Shown piece by piece: positions 30,564 through 39,718 of a stretch of 64,000 nt of DNA. The DNA comes from Limnohabitans sp. 103DPR2 (lineage in GTDB: Bacteria; Pseudomonadota; Gammaproteobacteria; Burkholderiales; Burkholderiaceae_C). Position 1 is the first letter of the stretch. The number at the start of each line of letters is the position of its first letter. Under the pieces are notes generated by a model, which worked only from the letters and a program-made list of their open reading frames with translations, was not told where the DNA came from and did not search any database. The position numbers were made by a program, and so were the translations under genes. The stretch spans positions 2,480,001 to 2,544,000 of the forward strand of contig NZ_CP011834.1 in NCBI RefSeq assembly GCF_001412575.1, in the 5' to 3' direction.

Positions 30564-30962
30564 TCATTCGGAACGCGAATATACAGCGCAACGAAAGCCA
30601 TGCCAACGCTCAGGAAATGATTTTCGACTGACCCAAAACCATTTGCGAAAACCATTCGTGTTGTACAACGACACCAGCATGTGCCTCTGCATATCGAGAT
30701 GAACGGTGACGCCGCAGTCCAACACATTTTCTGGCGAGAAGCTGGACGCGTTGATGGGCAACTCATGCCAGACATTGCCATTCCAAGACAACCAACAGCG
30801 TGACTGACCTTGTCTCACTGCCCACATTGACAGTCCACTGGCGAAAACCCAAACAAGCAGCAGCAAATTGGCGCGCCACCCTTGAAAGTCGCCAAACAAG
30901 AAACTGTAGGCAAAAGCGCAAGCCGTGACAACGGAGAACGCCATCACCATGTAAACGCCCAT
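30564..30962 (-). CDS. YgfX-like small membrane protein
   Basis: 132 residues from the ATG giving MGVYMVMAF. It has two hydrophobic helices (about residues 1-20 and 29-47), then a soluble domain with CWLSWNGNVWHELP, MLVSLYNTNGFRKWFWVSRKSF and RWHGFRCAVYSRS. The layout (two helices, Trp/Gly-rich beta domain, C-terminal W..LR) resembles the YgfX/CptA family, which in E. coli is paired with SdhE; the match is by eye. A TTG at 31010 would add 16 residues but starts inside the fabF terminator. The ATG follows that terminator's T-run directly, so expression needs read-through or an unseen promoter. Its 3' end contains the mucD promoter. Confidence 0.6.
   Translation of the reverse strand: MGVYMVMAFSVVTACAFAYSFLFGDFQGWRANLLLLVWVFASGLSMWAVRQGQSRCWLSWNGNVWHELPINASSFSPENVLDCGVTVHLDMQRHMLVSLYNTNGFRKWFWVSRKSFPERWHGFRCAVYSRSE
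30578..30606 (-). promoter_or_regulatory. Sigma70-like promoter for mucD
   Basis: On the minus strand, TTGGCA (30606-30601) and TATATT (30583-30578) are separated by exactly 17 bases, with a predicted start near 30571 and a leader of about 45 nt to the mucD ATG. It lies within the last codons of the YgfX-like gene. No sigma-E-type GGAACTT/TCTGA pair is visible in the same interval. Confidence 0.6.
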
Positions 30963-30963
30963 G

Positions 30964-31001
30964 AAAAAACGCCCCACCGGGAAGTCAACCGATGGGGCGT
31001 T
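30964..31001 (-). terminator. Rho-independent terminator after fabF
   Basis: Read on the minus strand, a 13-bp stem (AACGCCCCATCGG / CCGGTGGGGCGTT, one wobble pair) with an 8-12 base loop is followed by six T. It closes the yceD-rpmF-plsX-fab operon 15 bases after the fabF stop, and its T-run ends one base before the ATG of the YgfX-like gene. Confidence 0.88.
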
Positions 31002-31015
31002 GGAATTCAACTGAA

Positions 31016-32260
31016 TTAGATCCGACGGAAAACCAAACTGCCGTTGGTGCCACCGAAACCGAAGTTGTTTTTCAGTGCGTAGTCAATTTTGACATCGCGA
31101 GCGGTGTTGGCGCAGTAATCCAAATCGCACTCAGGATCTTGATTGTCCAAGTTGATGGTGGGCGGCACTGTTTGGTGATGCAAAGCCAACACCGTGAAAA
31201 TACTTTCAATGCCACCTGCACCACCCAGCAAGTGGCCGGTCATTGACTTGGTCGAACTGACCAAAGTTTTCTTGGCATGGTCACCCAAAGCCGCCTTGAT
31301 GGCATTGGTTTCATTCACATCACCCAAGGGCGTGGACGTACCGTGTGCGTTCAAGTAATTGATTTGGTCTGCATTGATGCCGGCATTGCGCATGGCCGAG
31401 ACCATGGCTCGACGTGGGCCGTCCATGCTAGGTGCAGTCATGTGACCCGCATCGGCGCTCATGCCATAACCGCAAACTTCGGCATAAATTTTGGCACCGC
31501 GGGCTTTGGCATGCTCGTATTCTTCGAGCACCATGACACCCGCGCCTTCGCCCAAGACAAAACCGTCGCGGTCTTTGTCCCAAGGACGAGAAGCAGCTGC
31601 TGGATCGTCGTTGCGAGTAGACAGGGCGCGCATGGCCGCAAAGCCACCCAAGCCCAAAGGCGAAATGGTGGCTTCGGAACCACCCGCCACCACGACGTCT
31701 GCATCACCGTACTCAATCATGCGGCTGGCTTCGCCAATGCAGTGGAGTCCGGTGGTACAGGCGGTGACAACGGCCAAATTGGGACCTTTGAAACCAAAAC
31801 GCATGGAAACATGGCCAGCAATCATGTTGATGATGGAAGCTGGCACAAAGAAAGGAGAAATACGGCGTGGGCCGCGAGCGGTGTACTCGACATGGGTTTG
31901 CTCAATCATGGGCAAACCACCAATGCCAGAACCAATCACGCAAGCAATGCGTGTGGCCAACTCGTCGTCCAAAGCCTCGCCCGTAGGCAAGCCGGCATCT
32001 TCTACAGCTTGAACCGCTGCAGCAATGCCGAAATGAATGAAGGTGTCCATCGTGCGCGCTTCTTTGGCGCTGATGTACTGTTCCAAATTGAAGCCCTTCA
32101 CCTCTCCTGCGATGCGGCAAGAGAAAGCGGAGGTATCAAATTTAGAGATCAGACCAATACCGGATTGGCCTGCCAAGAGATTAGCCCATGCGTCCGCCAC
32201 CGTATTCCCAACGGGGCTGATACATCCCAGGCCCGTGACAACGACGCGACGACGGGTCAT
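31016..32260 (-). CDS. fabF: 3-oxoacyl-ACP synthase II (FabF)
   Basis: Elongating condensing enzyme of type II fatty-acid synthesis. It is 414 residues. The catalytic cysteine C168 is in [14 protein letters not shown], with histidines in [11 protein letters not shown] and [15 protein letters not shown]. It follows acpP by six bases and is the last gene before a strong terminator. Confidence 0.97.
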   Translation of the reverse strand: MTRRRVVVTGLGCISPVGNTVADAWANLLAGQSGIGLISKFDTSAFSCRIAGEVKGFNLEQYISAKEARTMDTFIHFGIAAAVQAVEDAGLPTGEALDDELATRIACVIGSGIGGLPMIEQTHVEYTARGPRRISPFFVPASIINMIAGHVSMRFGFKGPNLAVVTACTTGLHCIGEASRMIEYGDADVVVAGGSEATISPLGLGGFAAMRALSTRNDDPAAASRPWDKDRDGFVLGEGAGVMVLEEYEHAKARGAKIYAEVCGYGMSADAGHMTAPSMDGPRRAMVSAMRNAGINADQINYLNAHGTSTPLGDVNETNAIKAALGDHAKKTLVSSTKSMTGHLLGGAGGIESIFTVLALHHQTVPPTINLDNQDPECDLDYCANTARDVKIDYALKNNFGFGGTNGSLVFRRI

Positions 32261-32266
32261 CTCAGA

Positions 32267-32536
<270 letters not shown>

Positions 32537-32539
32537 TTA

Positions 32540-33295
32540 TCAGGACATGTGCATGCCGCCATTGACATGCAGTTCCTGACCCGTAACGTAACCTGCCAGC
32601 GGACTGGCCAAATAGGACACTGCATGCGCAATGTCCTCAGGTGTACCTAGTTTACCCAATGGAATTTGAACCATCAGGGCTTGATGCTGTGCTTCTGGCA
32701 GCGCAGCCGTCATATCGGTGGCAATAAAGCCGGGCGCCACGCAATTGACCGTGATGTTGCGGCTGCCCAACTCGCGGGCCAAGGCACGCGTCATGCCGGC
32801 CACACCGGCTTTGGCAGCGGCGTAGTTGGCTTGTCCGGGGTTGCCAGAAGCCCCTACCACGCTGGTGATGCTGATGATTCGGCCGTAACGCTGCTTCATC
32901 ATGGGGCGAATGGCTGCACGACTCATGCGAAAAACAGCCTTTAAATTGGTGTCCAACACGGCATCCCAATCGTCGTCCTTCATGCGCATGGCCAAAGTGT
33001 CACGGGTAATGCCCGCGTTGTTGACCAAAACATGCAGGCCGCCTTGTGATTTAACGATGTCGTCGATCAGGGCCTCACCTGCTGCTGCGTCATTCACATT
33101 CAAATTAGCCCCACGACAGCCAGGAAAGGCTGACAAAGCGGCAGAAATGCGTGCGGCGCCTTCGTCTGTGGTGGCTGTACCAACCACTTGCACGCCTTGT
33201 TGGGCCAATTCCAACGCAATGGCTGCGCCAATGCCGCGGGAAGCGCCTGTGACCAATGCCACCTGGCCTTTGAATTCTGTTGTGGCGATACTCAT
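32540..33295 (-). CDS. fabG: 3-oxoacyl-ACP reductase (FabG)
   Basis: NADPH-dependent first reduction of the elongation cycle. It is 251 residues with the short-chain dehydrogenase motifs TGASRGIGAA, NNAGITRD and the YAAAKAG active-site Tyr/Lys. The C-terminus ends ELHVNGGMHMS. The ATG overlaps the fabD stop, giving tight coupling within the fab operon. Confidence 0.97.
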   Translation of the reverse strand: MSIATTEFKGQVALVTGASRGIGAAIALELAQQGVQVVGTATTDEGAARISAALSAFPGCRGANLNVNDAAAGEALIDDIVKSQGGLHVLVNNAGITRDTLAMRMKDDDWDAVLDTNLKAVFRMSRAAIRPMMKQRYGRIISITSVVGASGNPGQANYAAAKAGVAGMTRALARELGSRNITVNCVAPGFIATDMTAALPEAQHQALMVQIPLGKLGTPEDIAHAVSYLASPLAGYVTGQELHVNGGMHMS

Positions 33296-34242
33296 GCCAA
33301 GGCTCCTTTCACTTCCCCCAAAGAGGCAGGATCGAACAAAGGCAAGCCTGTCATGTCGGCGTCAATGCGCTTGACCATGCCCGCCAAGACCTTGCCAGGA
33401 CCGCACTCCACCACATGGGTGATGCCTTTGGCCTTGATGGCTTGAACGCATTCAACCCAACGAACGGGGCCAAATGCTTGGCGATAGAGCGCATCGCGAA
33501 TCCGATCCGCATCGGTTTCCACCGTCACATCAATGTTGTTCACGACCGGAATTTGGGGGGCGGCAAATGTTGTTGACGCCAACTTTTCTTTCAACTTTTC
33601 TGCCGCAGGCTTCATGAGACTGGAGTGGAAAGGAGCTGACACTGGCAAATTGAGTGCACGCTTGGCACCCATTGCTTTCAAAACTTCACACGCTTTTTCG
33701 ACGGCAGCCTTGCTGCCCGCAATCACGGTTTGACCGGGATCGTTGAAGTTCACAGCTTCTACCACCTCGCCACTGCCTGCAGGGAAAGTGGCTTGGGCTT
33801 GGGCGCAACCTTCAATGACTTTGGCAGCTTCCATGCCCAACACGGCGGCCATCGCACCAGCGCCTACGGCCACTGCATCTTGCATGGCAGCAGCACGGAA
33901 CCGCACCAAAGGCGCGGCTTGTGCCAATGTCAAAACGCCAGAAGCGACCAATGCCGAATACTCACCCAAAGAATGACCAGCAAGCACAACGGGCTTGGCG
34001 CCACCTTCTGCCAACCAAGCACGATAAGCCGCAACGGCCGAAACCAACATCACTGGCTGGGTATTGGTGGTCAGTCCCAGTGCTTCCTTGGGCCCGTTGT
34101 GAATCAGCGCACCCAAATCTTCACCCATGGCATCGGAGGCCTCTTGGAGGGCTTCCTTGACGGCAGGATGATCGCCCCATGCGTCCAACATGCCCACGGA
34201 TTGTGAGCCTTGACCAGGGAAAACGAAAGCAAATGCACTCAT
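33292..34242 (-). CDS. fabD: Malonyl-CoA:ACP transacylase (FabD)
   Basis: Loads malonyl groups on AcpP. It is 316 residues: FPGQGSQSVGM at the N-terminus, the nucleophile Ser91 in GHSLGEYSALV, and VSAPFHSSLM with the catalytic histidine. It lies 19 bases after fabH and overlaps fabG by four bases. Confidence 0.97.
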   Translation of the reverse strand: MSAFAFVFPGQGSQSVGMLDAWGDHPAVKEALQEASDAMGEDLGALIHNGPKEALGLTTNTQPVMLVSAVAAYRAWLAEGGAKPVVLAGHSLGEYSALVASGVLTLAQAAPLVRFRAAAMQDAVAVGAGAMAAVLGMEAAKVIEGCAQAQATFPAGSGEVVEAVNFNDPGQTVIAGSKAAVEKACEVLKAMGAKRALNLPVSAPFHSSLMKPAAEKLKEKLASTTFAAPQIPVVNNIDVTVETDADRIRDALYRQAFGPVRWVECVQAIKAKGITHVVECGPGKVLAGMVKRIDADMTGLPLFDPASLGEVKGALA

Positions 34243-34261
34243 GATGTCTGTACAGAATTTT

Positions 34262-35239
34262 TCAATATTTTAAGAGGACAGATCCCCAAGTAAAACCACC
34301 ACCGACGCCTTCCAGCATCAAGGTTTGACCTTTGGAAATTTGTCCAGAACGAACACCGTGGTCCAGCGCCAGCGGAATGGATGCAGCAGACGTATTGCCG
34401 TGCTGATCGACCGTGACAATGACTTTTTCCATCGGCATTTTGAGTTTGCGAGCCGTGCTTTGCATGATGCGAATGTTGGCTTGGTGCGGAATAAGCCAAT
34501 CGATGTCGGAATCGTTCAAGCCCGCCTTACCCAAGGATGCGCGTGCGGTTTCTTCCAACACGCCAACAGCCAACTTAAAGACCGCCTGACCGTCCATTTT
34601 CAAAACGGGATCACCCAAAATGGCACCGCCCGACACGTGGCCAGGCACACACAAGATGTCGGAATATTTGCCATCGGCATGGATGTCAGTAGCCAAGATA
34701 CCCGGGGTGTCAGAAGCTTCCAGCACAACAGCACCGGCGCCGTCACCAAACAAGACGCAAGTGGTGCGATCTTTGAAATCCAAGATGCGGCTGAAGACTT
34801 CGGCACCAATGACCAAAGCGCGTTTGGCAGTACCGGTTTGAATCATGGCATCGGCCACGGTCATGGCATAGATAAAGCCGCTGCAAACCGCTTGAACATC
34901 AAACACGGGGCAGCCTGCAATGCCCAGTTTGTTTTGAAGCAATGCGGCCGTCGATGGGAACACCATGTCTGGCGTGGAGGTGGCAACGATGATCAGATCA
35001 ATGTCAGAAGCTTGGCAGCCTGCTGCAGCGATGGCTCTGCGTGCAGCCTCTGCACCCAGATCACTGCTGCCAACGCCAGCGTCAACAAAATGTCGAGCCC
35101 GGATGCCGGTGCGCTCAACGATCCACTCGTCAGAGCTTTCGATGCCTTGTGCGGCCAATTCGGCCACCAAATCGGCATTGGTCAATCGCCTTGGGGGCAG
35201 ATAGCTGCCTGTGCCTGAAATACGTGAATAAATGGTCAT
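34262..35239 (-). CDS. fabH: 3-oxoacyl-ACP synthase III (FabH)
   Basis: Initiates fatty-acid synthesis by condensing acetyl-CoA with malonyl-ACP. It is 325 residues. Cys119 lies in [10 protein letters not shown], with the histidine in [10 protein letters not shown] and asparagine in [13 protein letters not shown] completing the triad. The ATG overlaps the plsX stop by four bases. Confidence 0.97.
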   Translation of the reverse strand: MTIYSRISGTGSYLPPRRLTNADLVAELAAQGIESSDEWIVERTGIRARHFVDAGVGSSDLGAEAARRAIAAAGCQASDIDLIIVATSTPDMVFPSTAALLQNKLGIAGCPVFDVQAVCSGFIYAMTVADAMIQTGTAKRALVIGAEVFSRILDFKDRTTCVLFGDGAGAVVLEASDTPGILATDIHADGKYSDILCVPGHVSGGAILGDPVLKMDGQAVFKLAVGVLEETARASLGKAGLNDSDIDWLIPHQANIRIMQSTARKLKMPMEKVIVTVDQHGNTSAASIPLALDHGVRSGQISKGQTLMLEGVGGGFTWGSVLLKY

Positions 35240-36306
35240 TCGGTAGCGGCCGCGTGAGCCGAATCCTCAGATGAGGCGCCTTGCAAGGCCAACAAAGGGG
35301 CTGCATGGGCAATTCGGGCCGCAACACGGCTGAGCAGTTGATGTCTAGCCGCATCATACGCTCGGTTGAGTGCAGTTTCGAAGGCCAACTCGTCGGCTGA
35401 GCCGTGACTTTTAAAAACCAATCCACGCAAACCCAACAAAGCAGCGCCGTTGTAGCGGCGATGGTCAACCCTGTTTTTAAACGAATTTAGAACAGGATAA
35501 GCAAAGATGGCAGCAATTTTGGTGAAGATATTGCGAGAAAACTCAGATTTCAAGAAGCCACCCATCATGGTGGCCAAGCCTTCGCTGGTTTTTAGAGCGA
35601 CATTGCCCACAAACCCATCACACACCACGATGTCGACAGTACCCTTGAAAATATCATTGCCTTCGACGTTGCCATAAAAGTTCAAATCGCCGGAGTTGCC
35701 GGCAGATCGCAGCAGTTCACCTGTTTTTTTGATGATTTCGTTGCCTTTAATGGCTTCTTCACCAATGTTCAACAAACCCACACTGGGGCTTTCGTTGTCT
35801 TGCAAGACCGAAACCAAGGCTGAACCCATGACTGCAAACTGAAGCAGGTGCTCGGGCGCACAATCGACATTGGCTCCCAAATCCAGCATGGTGGTGCCAC
35901 CACCTTTGAAATTGGGCATTTGTCCCGCAATGGCCGGTCTGTCAATGCCGTCCATTGTTTTCAGAACATAGCGTGCGATCGCCATCAATGCACCCGTATT
36001 GCCAGCAGATACAGCAGCATCAGCGGCGCCAGACTTAAGCTGCTCGATGGCCACGCGCATCGATGAGTCTTTTTTACGGCGCAACGCAACCTCAACCGGG
36101 TCGTCCATTCCCACCACCTCGGAGGCTGCGACGACTTCAACACGCTCATGCTGAAATCCGGCCAAAGCCTCTGGCTGCCCCACCAACAACAGTCGGGCTG
36201 CAGGATGTTTTGCTAAAAAGTTACGACACGCCGGCAGGGTAATGCGAGGACCATGATCCCCGCCCATGCAGTCGACAGACAGCGTGAAGATTTCTTTGGA
36301 GGACAT
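35236..36306 (-). CDS. plsX: Phosphate acyltransferase (PlsX)
   Basis: Makes acyl-phosphate from acyl-ACP for phospholipid synthesis. It is 356 residues with [11 protein letters not shown] at the N-terminus, [16 protein letters not shown], and [17 protein letters not shown] near the C-terminal third. It lies between rpmF and fabH; a terminator-like hairpin in the rpmF-plsX gap probably lowers transcription into plsX-fab relative to rpmF. Confidence 0.96.
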   Translation of the reverse strand: MSSKEIFTLSVDCMGGDHGPRITLPACRNFLAKHPAARLLLVGQPEALAGFQHERVEVVAASEVVGMDDPVEVALRRKKDSSMRVAIEQLKSGAADAAVSAGNTGALMAIARYVLKTMDGIDRPAIAGQMPNFKGGGTTMLDLGANVDCAPEHLLQFAVMGSALVSVLQDNESPSVGLLNIGEEAIKGNEIIKKTGELLRSAGNSGDLNFYGNVEGNDIFKGTVDIVVCDGFVGNVALKTSEGLATMMGGFLKSEFSRNIFTKIAAIFAYPVLNSFKNRVDHRRYNGAALLGLRGLVFKSHGSADELAFETALNRAYDAARHQLLSRVAARIAHAAPLLALQGASSEDSAHAAATE

Positions 36307-36320
36307 GTTTCTTAAAAGCG

Positions 36321-36368
36321 CAAAAACAAAGGCCCGAGGCTACCTTGAATGTAGCATCGGGCCTTTGT
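36321..36368 (-). terminator. Intercistronic terminator-like hairpin between rpmF and plsX
   Basis: Outer arms ACAAAGGCCCGA (36326-36337) and TCGGGCCTTTGT (36357-36368) pair perfectly over 12 bp, and inner arms GCTAC/GTAGC extend the stem after one mismatch. On the minus strand it is followed by GTTTTTG, an imperfect T-run. It is likely a partial terminator or a stabilising 3' end for rpmF mRNA. Confidence 0.7.
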
Positions 36369-36380
36369 GTCTAGCGTCAG

Positions 36381-36563
36381 TTAGGCTTCTGACTTGTTCT
36401 TCAATACTTGGCGACCACGGTAGAAACCGTTGGGGCTGATGTGGTGACGCAAATGTGTTTCGCCAGTTGTTGGCTCGACAGCGATACCAGGCACATTCAG
36501 TGCGTTATGTGAACGGTGCATGCCACGTTTGGAAGGTGACTTTTTATTTTGTTGAACAGCCAT
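36381..36563 (-). CDS. rpmF: 50S ribosomal protein L32
   Basis: 60-residue ribosomal protein with the L32 pattern [20 protein letters not shown] at the N-terminus followed by a [17 protein letters not shown] tail. It lacks the four-cysteine zinc motif seen in some bacterial L32 proteins, as in many proteobacteria. It lies between yceD and plsX, the widely conserved order. Confidence 0.96.
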   Translation of the reverse strand: MAVQQNKKSPSKRGMHRSHNALNVPGIAVEPTTGETHLRHHISPNGFYRGRQVLKNKSEA

Positions 36564-36693
36564 GATGGCTCCTTAGAGGCGTTGTAAGCAGCGTAATTTT
36601 TGCAACGCAGCTTTGGGTTAAATGGTGAACTCACATCCCTGAAAGACGCGAAGCCGCTGATTATAGCCCAATCTTTTGAGCCCTTCTAGGGCT

Positions 36694-37251
36694 TTAGTGT
36701 GGTTTTTGTTTCAATTGTGCAAGGGCGGCAAAAGGATTGGGCTTGGCTGCCAAAGCCTCCTCAAAAGCCTCGTCAGCAACCGAAAGCGTTACCGAAGCAG
36801 GACAAATCTCATGTTTGGGGACGATGGGCGCCGACATGATCAACTCATCCTCAATCAAGGCCCCAACATCCAACTCAGGGGCTAAAACCAACAAATCCTC
36901 TTCAGATTCATCATCTTGCGCCTCAGCCGTGGCTTCATCGGCCACAAAGCGGAAGGATTGATCTGAAAACACATCTACCAACACTGGCCCCATGCATCGC
37001 TGGCACTGCATGGGCAGACTGACCTCGGCTGACAAATGCAACCAGATTTGCGCATCCCCCCCTGTGACGGGGACCATTTCACCAGTCAGTGACCAAGAAA
37101 CTTGCGAACTGGGCGCTTTTTGTCCTTCGCCAGACCAAGACAAGTCTGACAAACGCTCAAAATGCGCCAAACTTTCCTGACCTTGCGCATTCATGCCGTC
37201 CCGGGCAAAGGCCTTGACGTTGAAGTGTTTCAAATCAATTTTTTTATCCAT
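36694..37251 (-). CDS. yceD: YceD family (DUF177) protein
   Basis: 185 residues from the ATG giving MDKKIDLKHFNV; a longer in-frame extension runs antisense into maf and is rejected. It carries the DUF177 core LPMQCQRCMGPVLVDV followed by an acidic stretch (DDESEEDLLVLAPELDVGALIEDELIMSAPIVP split across about residues 120-150) and a late HEICP. The family is linked to 23S rRNA accumulation; the precise function is unsettled. It is the first gene of the rpmF-plsX-fab operon and divergent from maf with only 25 bp between start codons, so the two promoters must overlap the opposing genes. Confidence 0.9.
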   Translation of the reverse strand: MDKKIDLKHFNVKAFARDGMNAQGQESLAHFERLSDLSWSGEGQKAPSSQVSWSLTGEMVPVTGGDAQIWLHLSAEVSLPMQCQRCMGPVLVDVFSDQSFRFVADEATAEAQDDESEEDLLVLAPELDVGALIEDELIMSAPIVPKHEICPASVTLSVADEAFEEALAAKPNPFAALAQLKQKPH

Positions 37252-37276
37252 GGCTGCAGTGTAAGAGAATTGAGGC

Positions 37277-37894
37277 ATGTCCAAAGACAATTCAACCCAC
37301 CTATCCCCCGCTTCAAGTCGCACTTTGATCTTGGGTTCAAGCTCACGATACCGCAAGGAATTGCTGTCCCGGCTGAACATTCCCTTTGAGGTTGCAGCTC
37401 CCGAGGTGGACGAAACACCCCACATCAACGAAAAGCCCAGAGATTTGGCGCTGCGTTTGGCCTTGGCCAAAGCACGGGCGGTTGCCAGCAAAAACCCGGA
37501 GGCCGTGGTGATTGGCTCGGATCAAGTGGCCGACCTCGAAGGACAAGCCCTGGGCAAACCAGGCAATTACGCCAACGCAGTGAAGCAATTGCAACGCATG
37601 CGCGGCAAAACCGTCATTTTTCAAACCGCGCTCTCGGTAATTTGTTTGGCCACAGGTTTTGAGCAAACGGACTTGGCCGCCGTGAAAGTGACCTTCAGAG
37701 ATTTGACTGACGCAGAAATTGAGTCCTATCTGAGAGCAGAAGAACCTTACGATTGCGCCGGCAGCGCCAAAAGCGAAGGCCTTGGCATTGCCTTGTTGGC
37801 CGCCATCGACAACGACGATCCAACCGCTTTAGTGGGACTTCCTTTGATCCGAACTTGTCACATGCTCAGCGCCGCTGGGGTGAAATTGCTATGA
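37277..37894 (+). CDS. Maf/YceF-type nucleoside triphosphate pyrophosphatase
   Basis: House-cleaning enzyme that hydrolyses modified or non-canonical NTPs; YceF-type members prefer 7-methyl-GTP. It is 205 residues. LILGSSSRYRKELLSRL is the Maf signature; EVDET, GSDQVADLEGQALGKPGN with the catalytic aspartate, and EPYDCAGSAKSEGLG follow the family order. Position opposite yceD-rpmF matches yceF of enterics. It overlaps the next gene by ATGA. The exact substrate is inferred. Confidence 0.92.
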   Translation: MSKDNSTHLSPASSRTLILGSSSRYRKELLSRLNIPFEVAAPEVDETPHINEKPRDLALRLALAKARAVASKNPEAVVIGSDQVADLEGQALGKPGNYANAVKQLQRMRGKTVIFQTALSVICLATGFEQTDLAAVKVTFRDLTDAEIESYLRAEEPYDCAGSAKSEGLGIALLAAIDNDDPTALVGLPLIRTCHMLSAAGVKLL

Positions 37895-38679
37895 CAAACG
37901 CTGGTAAAAATTTGGGCAAACTTTATTTGGTGCCAGCGCCTTTGGATTTTGGCTGCAAGCAAGAAGCAGCGCTTGAAAGCGTCATGCCAATGGGCACGGT
38001 CCAAGCTGCTGCCAACATCACCCACTGGATTTGTGAAAACGCAAAAACAACGCGCGCTTATCTCAAACGCATTGACGCAAGCTGCCCGCTTTCAGCGCCC
38101 ATTCAATCTCAAGTGATCACCGAGCTGCCACGGGAAGTTCATAAAAAAGGCGATCACCAAGGTGGCTTTGATGCCAAGCCATTGCTGGCCATGGCAATGC
38201 AGGGACATGACATGGGATTGGTGAGTGAAGCAGGCATGCCAGCAGTTGCAGACCCCGGCAGCTCTGTGGTGCGCGCCGCCCACGACCTTGGCATTCAAGT
38301 CGTGGCCTTGGTGGGCCCTGTGTCTCTGTTGTTGGCTTTGGCCAGCAGCGGCATGAATGGCCAAAACTTTGCTTTCGTGGGGTACTTGCCTCAGGATGCA
38401 CAAGAACGCAGCCGCCGCATCAAAGAATTAGAACTGCTTGCACACAAGACCGGGCAAACGCAGTTGTTCATTGAGACGCCTTATCGCAACGCACCGCTGT
38501 GGTCTGCGCTGGTTCAAACGCTTCAAGGCAATACGCGCTTGGCATTCAGCAGCGGCATTACCTTGCCCGATGCCGCGCATCGCAGTGCAGCCGTTCAGCA
38601 TTGGCGAAAATTGGCCGCAGGTCAATTGCCCGATGGCCTTAACAATCAAACGCCCGCCGTATTTGCCATTGGCAATTGA
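37891..38679 (+). CDS. RsmI-like SAM-dependent methyltransferase (tetrapyrrole-methylase fold)
   Basis: 262 residues from the ATG overlapping the maf stop. The fold is that of RsmI, which 2'-O-methylates C1402 of 16S rRNA: LYLVPAPLDFGC at the N-terminus, GLVSEAGMPAVADPGSSVVRAA in the middle and ALVGPVSLLLALASSGMNGQ at the SAM pocket. It differs from true RsmI where that protein has an AEDTR segment (here NAKTTRAYLKRI), so I read it as a paralogue with its own target. The order yceD/maf/RsmI-like/S49 peptidase is typical of Burkholderiales. It converges on the S49 peptidase gene, 19 bases away, without a terminator. Confidence 0.82.
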   Translation: MTNAGKNLGKLYLVPAPLDFGCKQEAALESVMPMGTVQAAANITHWICENAKTTRAYLKRIDASCPLSAPIQSQVITELPREVHKKGDHQGGFDAKPLLAMAMQGHDMGLVSEAGMPAVADPGSSVVRAAHDLGIQVVALVGPVSLLLALASSGMNGQNFAFVGYLPQDAQERSRRIKELELLAHKTGQTQLFIETPYRNAPLWSALVQTLQGNTRLAFSSGITLPDAAHRSAAVQHWRKLAAGQLPDGLNNQTPAVFAIGN

Positions 38680-38698
38680 AGGCTAGCGTTCAAAATGT

Positions 38699-39718
38699 TC
38701 AACGAATGGGGCTACTGGCGCGCATGGCACGCCAAGCACCCTCGCCCATCGCAGCACCAAAGCGTTTGACCAGGCGCTCGGCCACATTGTCGCGGCGAGA
38801 GTAGTCAACCAACTCTTCAGCCTTGACCACGTCTCTTGCAACTTGATCAAGACTTCCTAACTCATCGGCCAAGCCCAACTCAACGGCTTGTTGACCTGTC
38901 CAGAACAGGCCACTGAACATGTCAGGTGTTTCTTTCAAGCGATCGCCACGGCCTTTTTTAACCACGGCAATGAACTGACCGTGAATGTGATTCAACATGG
39001 TCTGCGCGTGCTTTCTTTGCGCATCTGTTTGAGGACTGAAGGGGTCTAAAAAGCCTTTGTTCTCACCCGCTGTCATGAGGCGTCTTTCAACGCCCAATTT
39101 GTCCATCAAGCCCGTGAATCCAAAACCATCCATCAAGACGCCAATGCTGCCCACAATGCTGGCCTTGTCGACATAAATTTTGTCGGTTGCAGCCGCAATG
39201 TAATAAGCCGCAGAAGCGCATGACTCCTCGACAACGGCATAAATGGGCTTCTTGTGCAAAGCCTTCAAGCGAGCAATTTCATCGTTGATGATGCCCGCCT
39301 GCACGGGACTCCCACCTGGTGAGTTGATCAACAAAATCAAGCCTTGCGAGCCTGTGTCCTCGAGGGCTGCGCGCATTGCGGCCACCACATTCTCGGCACT
39401 GGCGTCTGACCCATCGGCAATTTCACCTTTGATGTTGACCAATGCGGTATGCGGCGTGGTGATGTTGCTTGACGTTTGATTGTGCGAAAAAATTTGCCAC
39501 AAAACGACCACCCAAAACAACAGCCAAGCCAAGCGCAAACCCATCTTCCAGCGACGTGCGGCTTGTTGCTCTTTCAAATTGGCTTGCACCAAATCAGAAA
39601 GCATCTGGCGCTCCCAAGCGTTTGCAGCCTGCGATGGCGAAGCAGCGCTTGCAGGATGAGGACCGCTTTCTAGAGAAGTGGCCGATGCACCGAAAGATTC
39701 AGGATGTTCAGTACTCAT
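38699..39718 (-). CDS. sppA: Signal peptide peptidase-like S49 serine protease
   Basis: Membrane-bound protease that digests cleaved signal peptides. It is 339 residues: a soluble N-terminus, one transmembrane helix (about 57-79), then the S49 domain. The nucleophile is Ser169 in SCASAAYYIAAATDK and the general base Lys221 in AGENKGFLDPF, the 52-residue spacing seen in SppA. The usual S-G-G-Y-Y is S-A-A-Y-Y here. It overlaps the Rieske gene by four bases and ends the rluC-gph-Rieske-sppA operon. Confidence 0.9.
   Translation of the reverse strand: MSTEHPESFGASATSLESGPHPASAASPSQAANAWERQMLSDLVQANLKEQQAARRWKMGLRLAWLLFWVVVLWQIFSHNQTSSNITTPHTALVNIKGEIADGSDASAENVVAAMRAALEDTGSQGLILLINSPGGSPVQAGIINDEIARLKALHKKPIYAVVEESCASAAYYIAAATDKIYVDKASIVGSIGVLMDGFGFTGLMDKLGVERRLMTAGENKGFLDPFSPQTDAQRKHAQTMLNHIHGQFIAVVKKGRGDRLKETPDMFSGLFWTGQQAVELGLADELGSLDQVARDVVKAEELVDYSRRDNVAERLVKRFGAAMGEGAWRAMRASSPIR

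Noticed and set aside
34325..35218. 297-residue open frame antisense to fabH
   Set aside because: Mirror frame of an intact fabH with all catalytic residues; no recognisable product.
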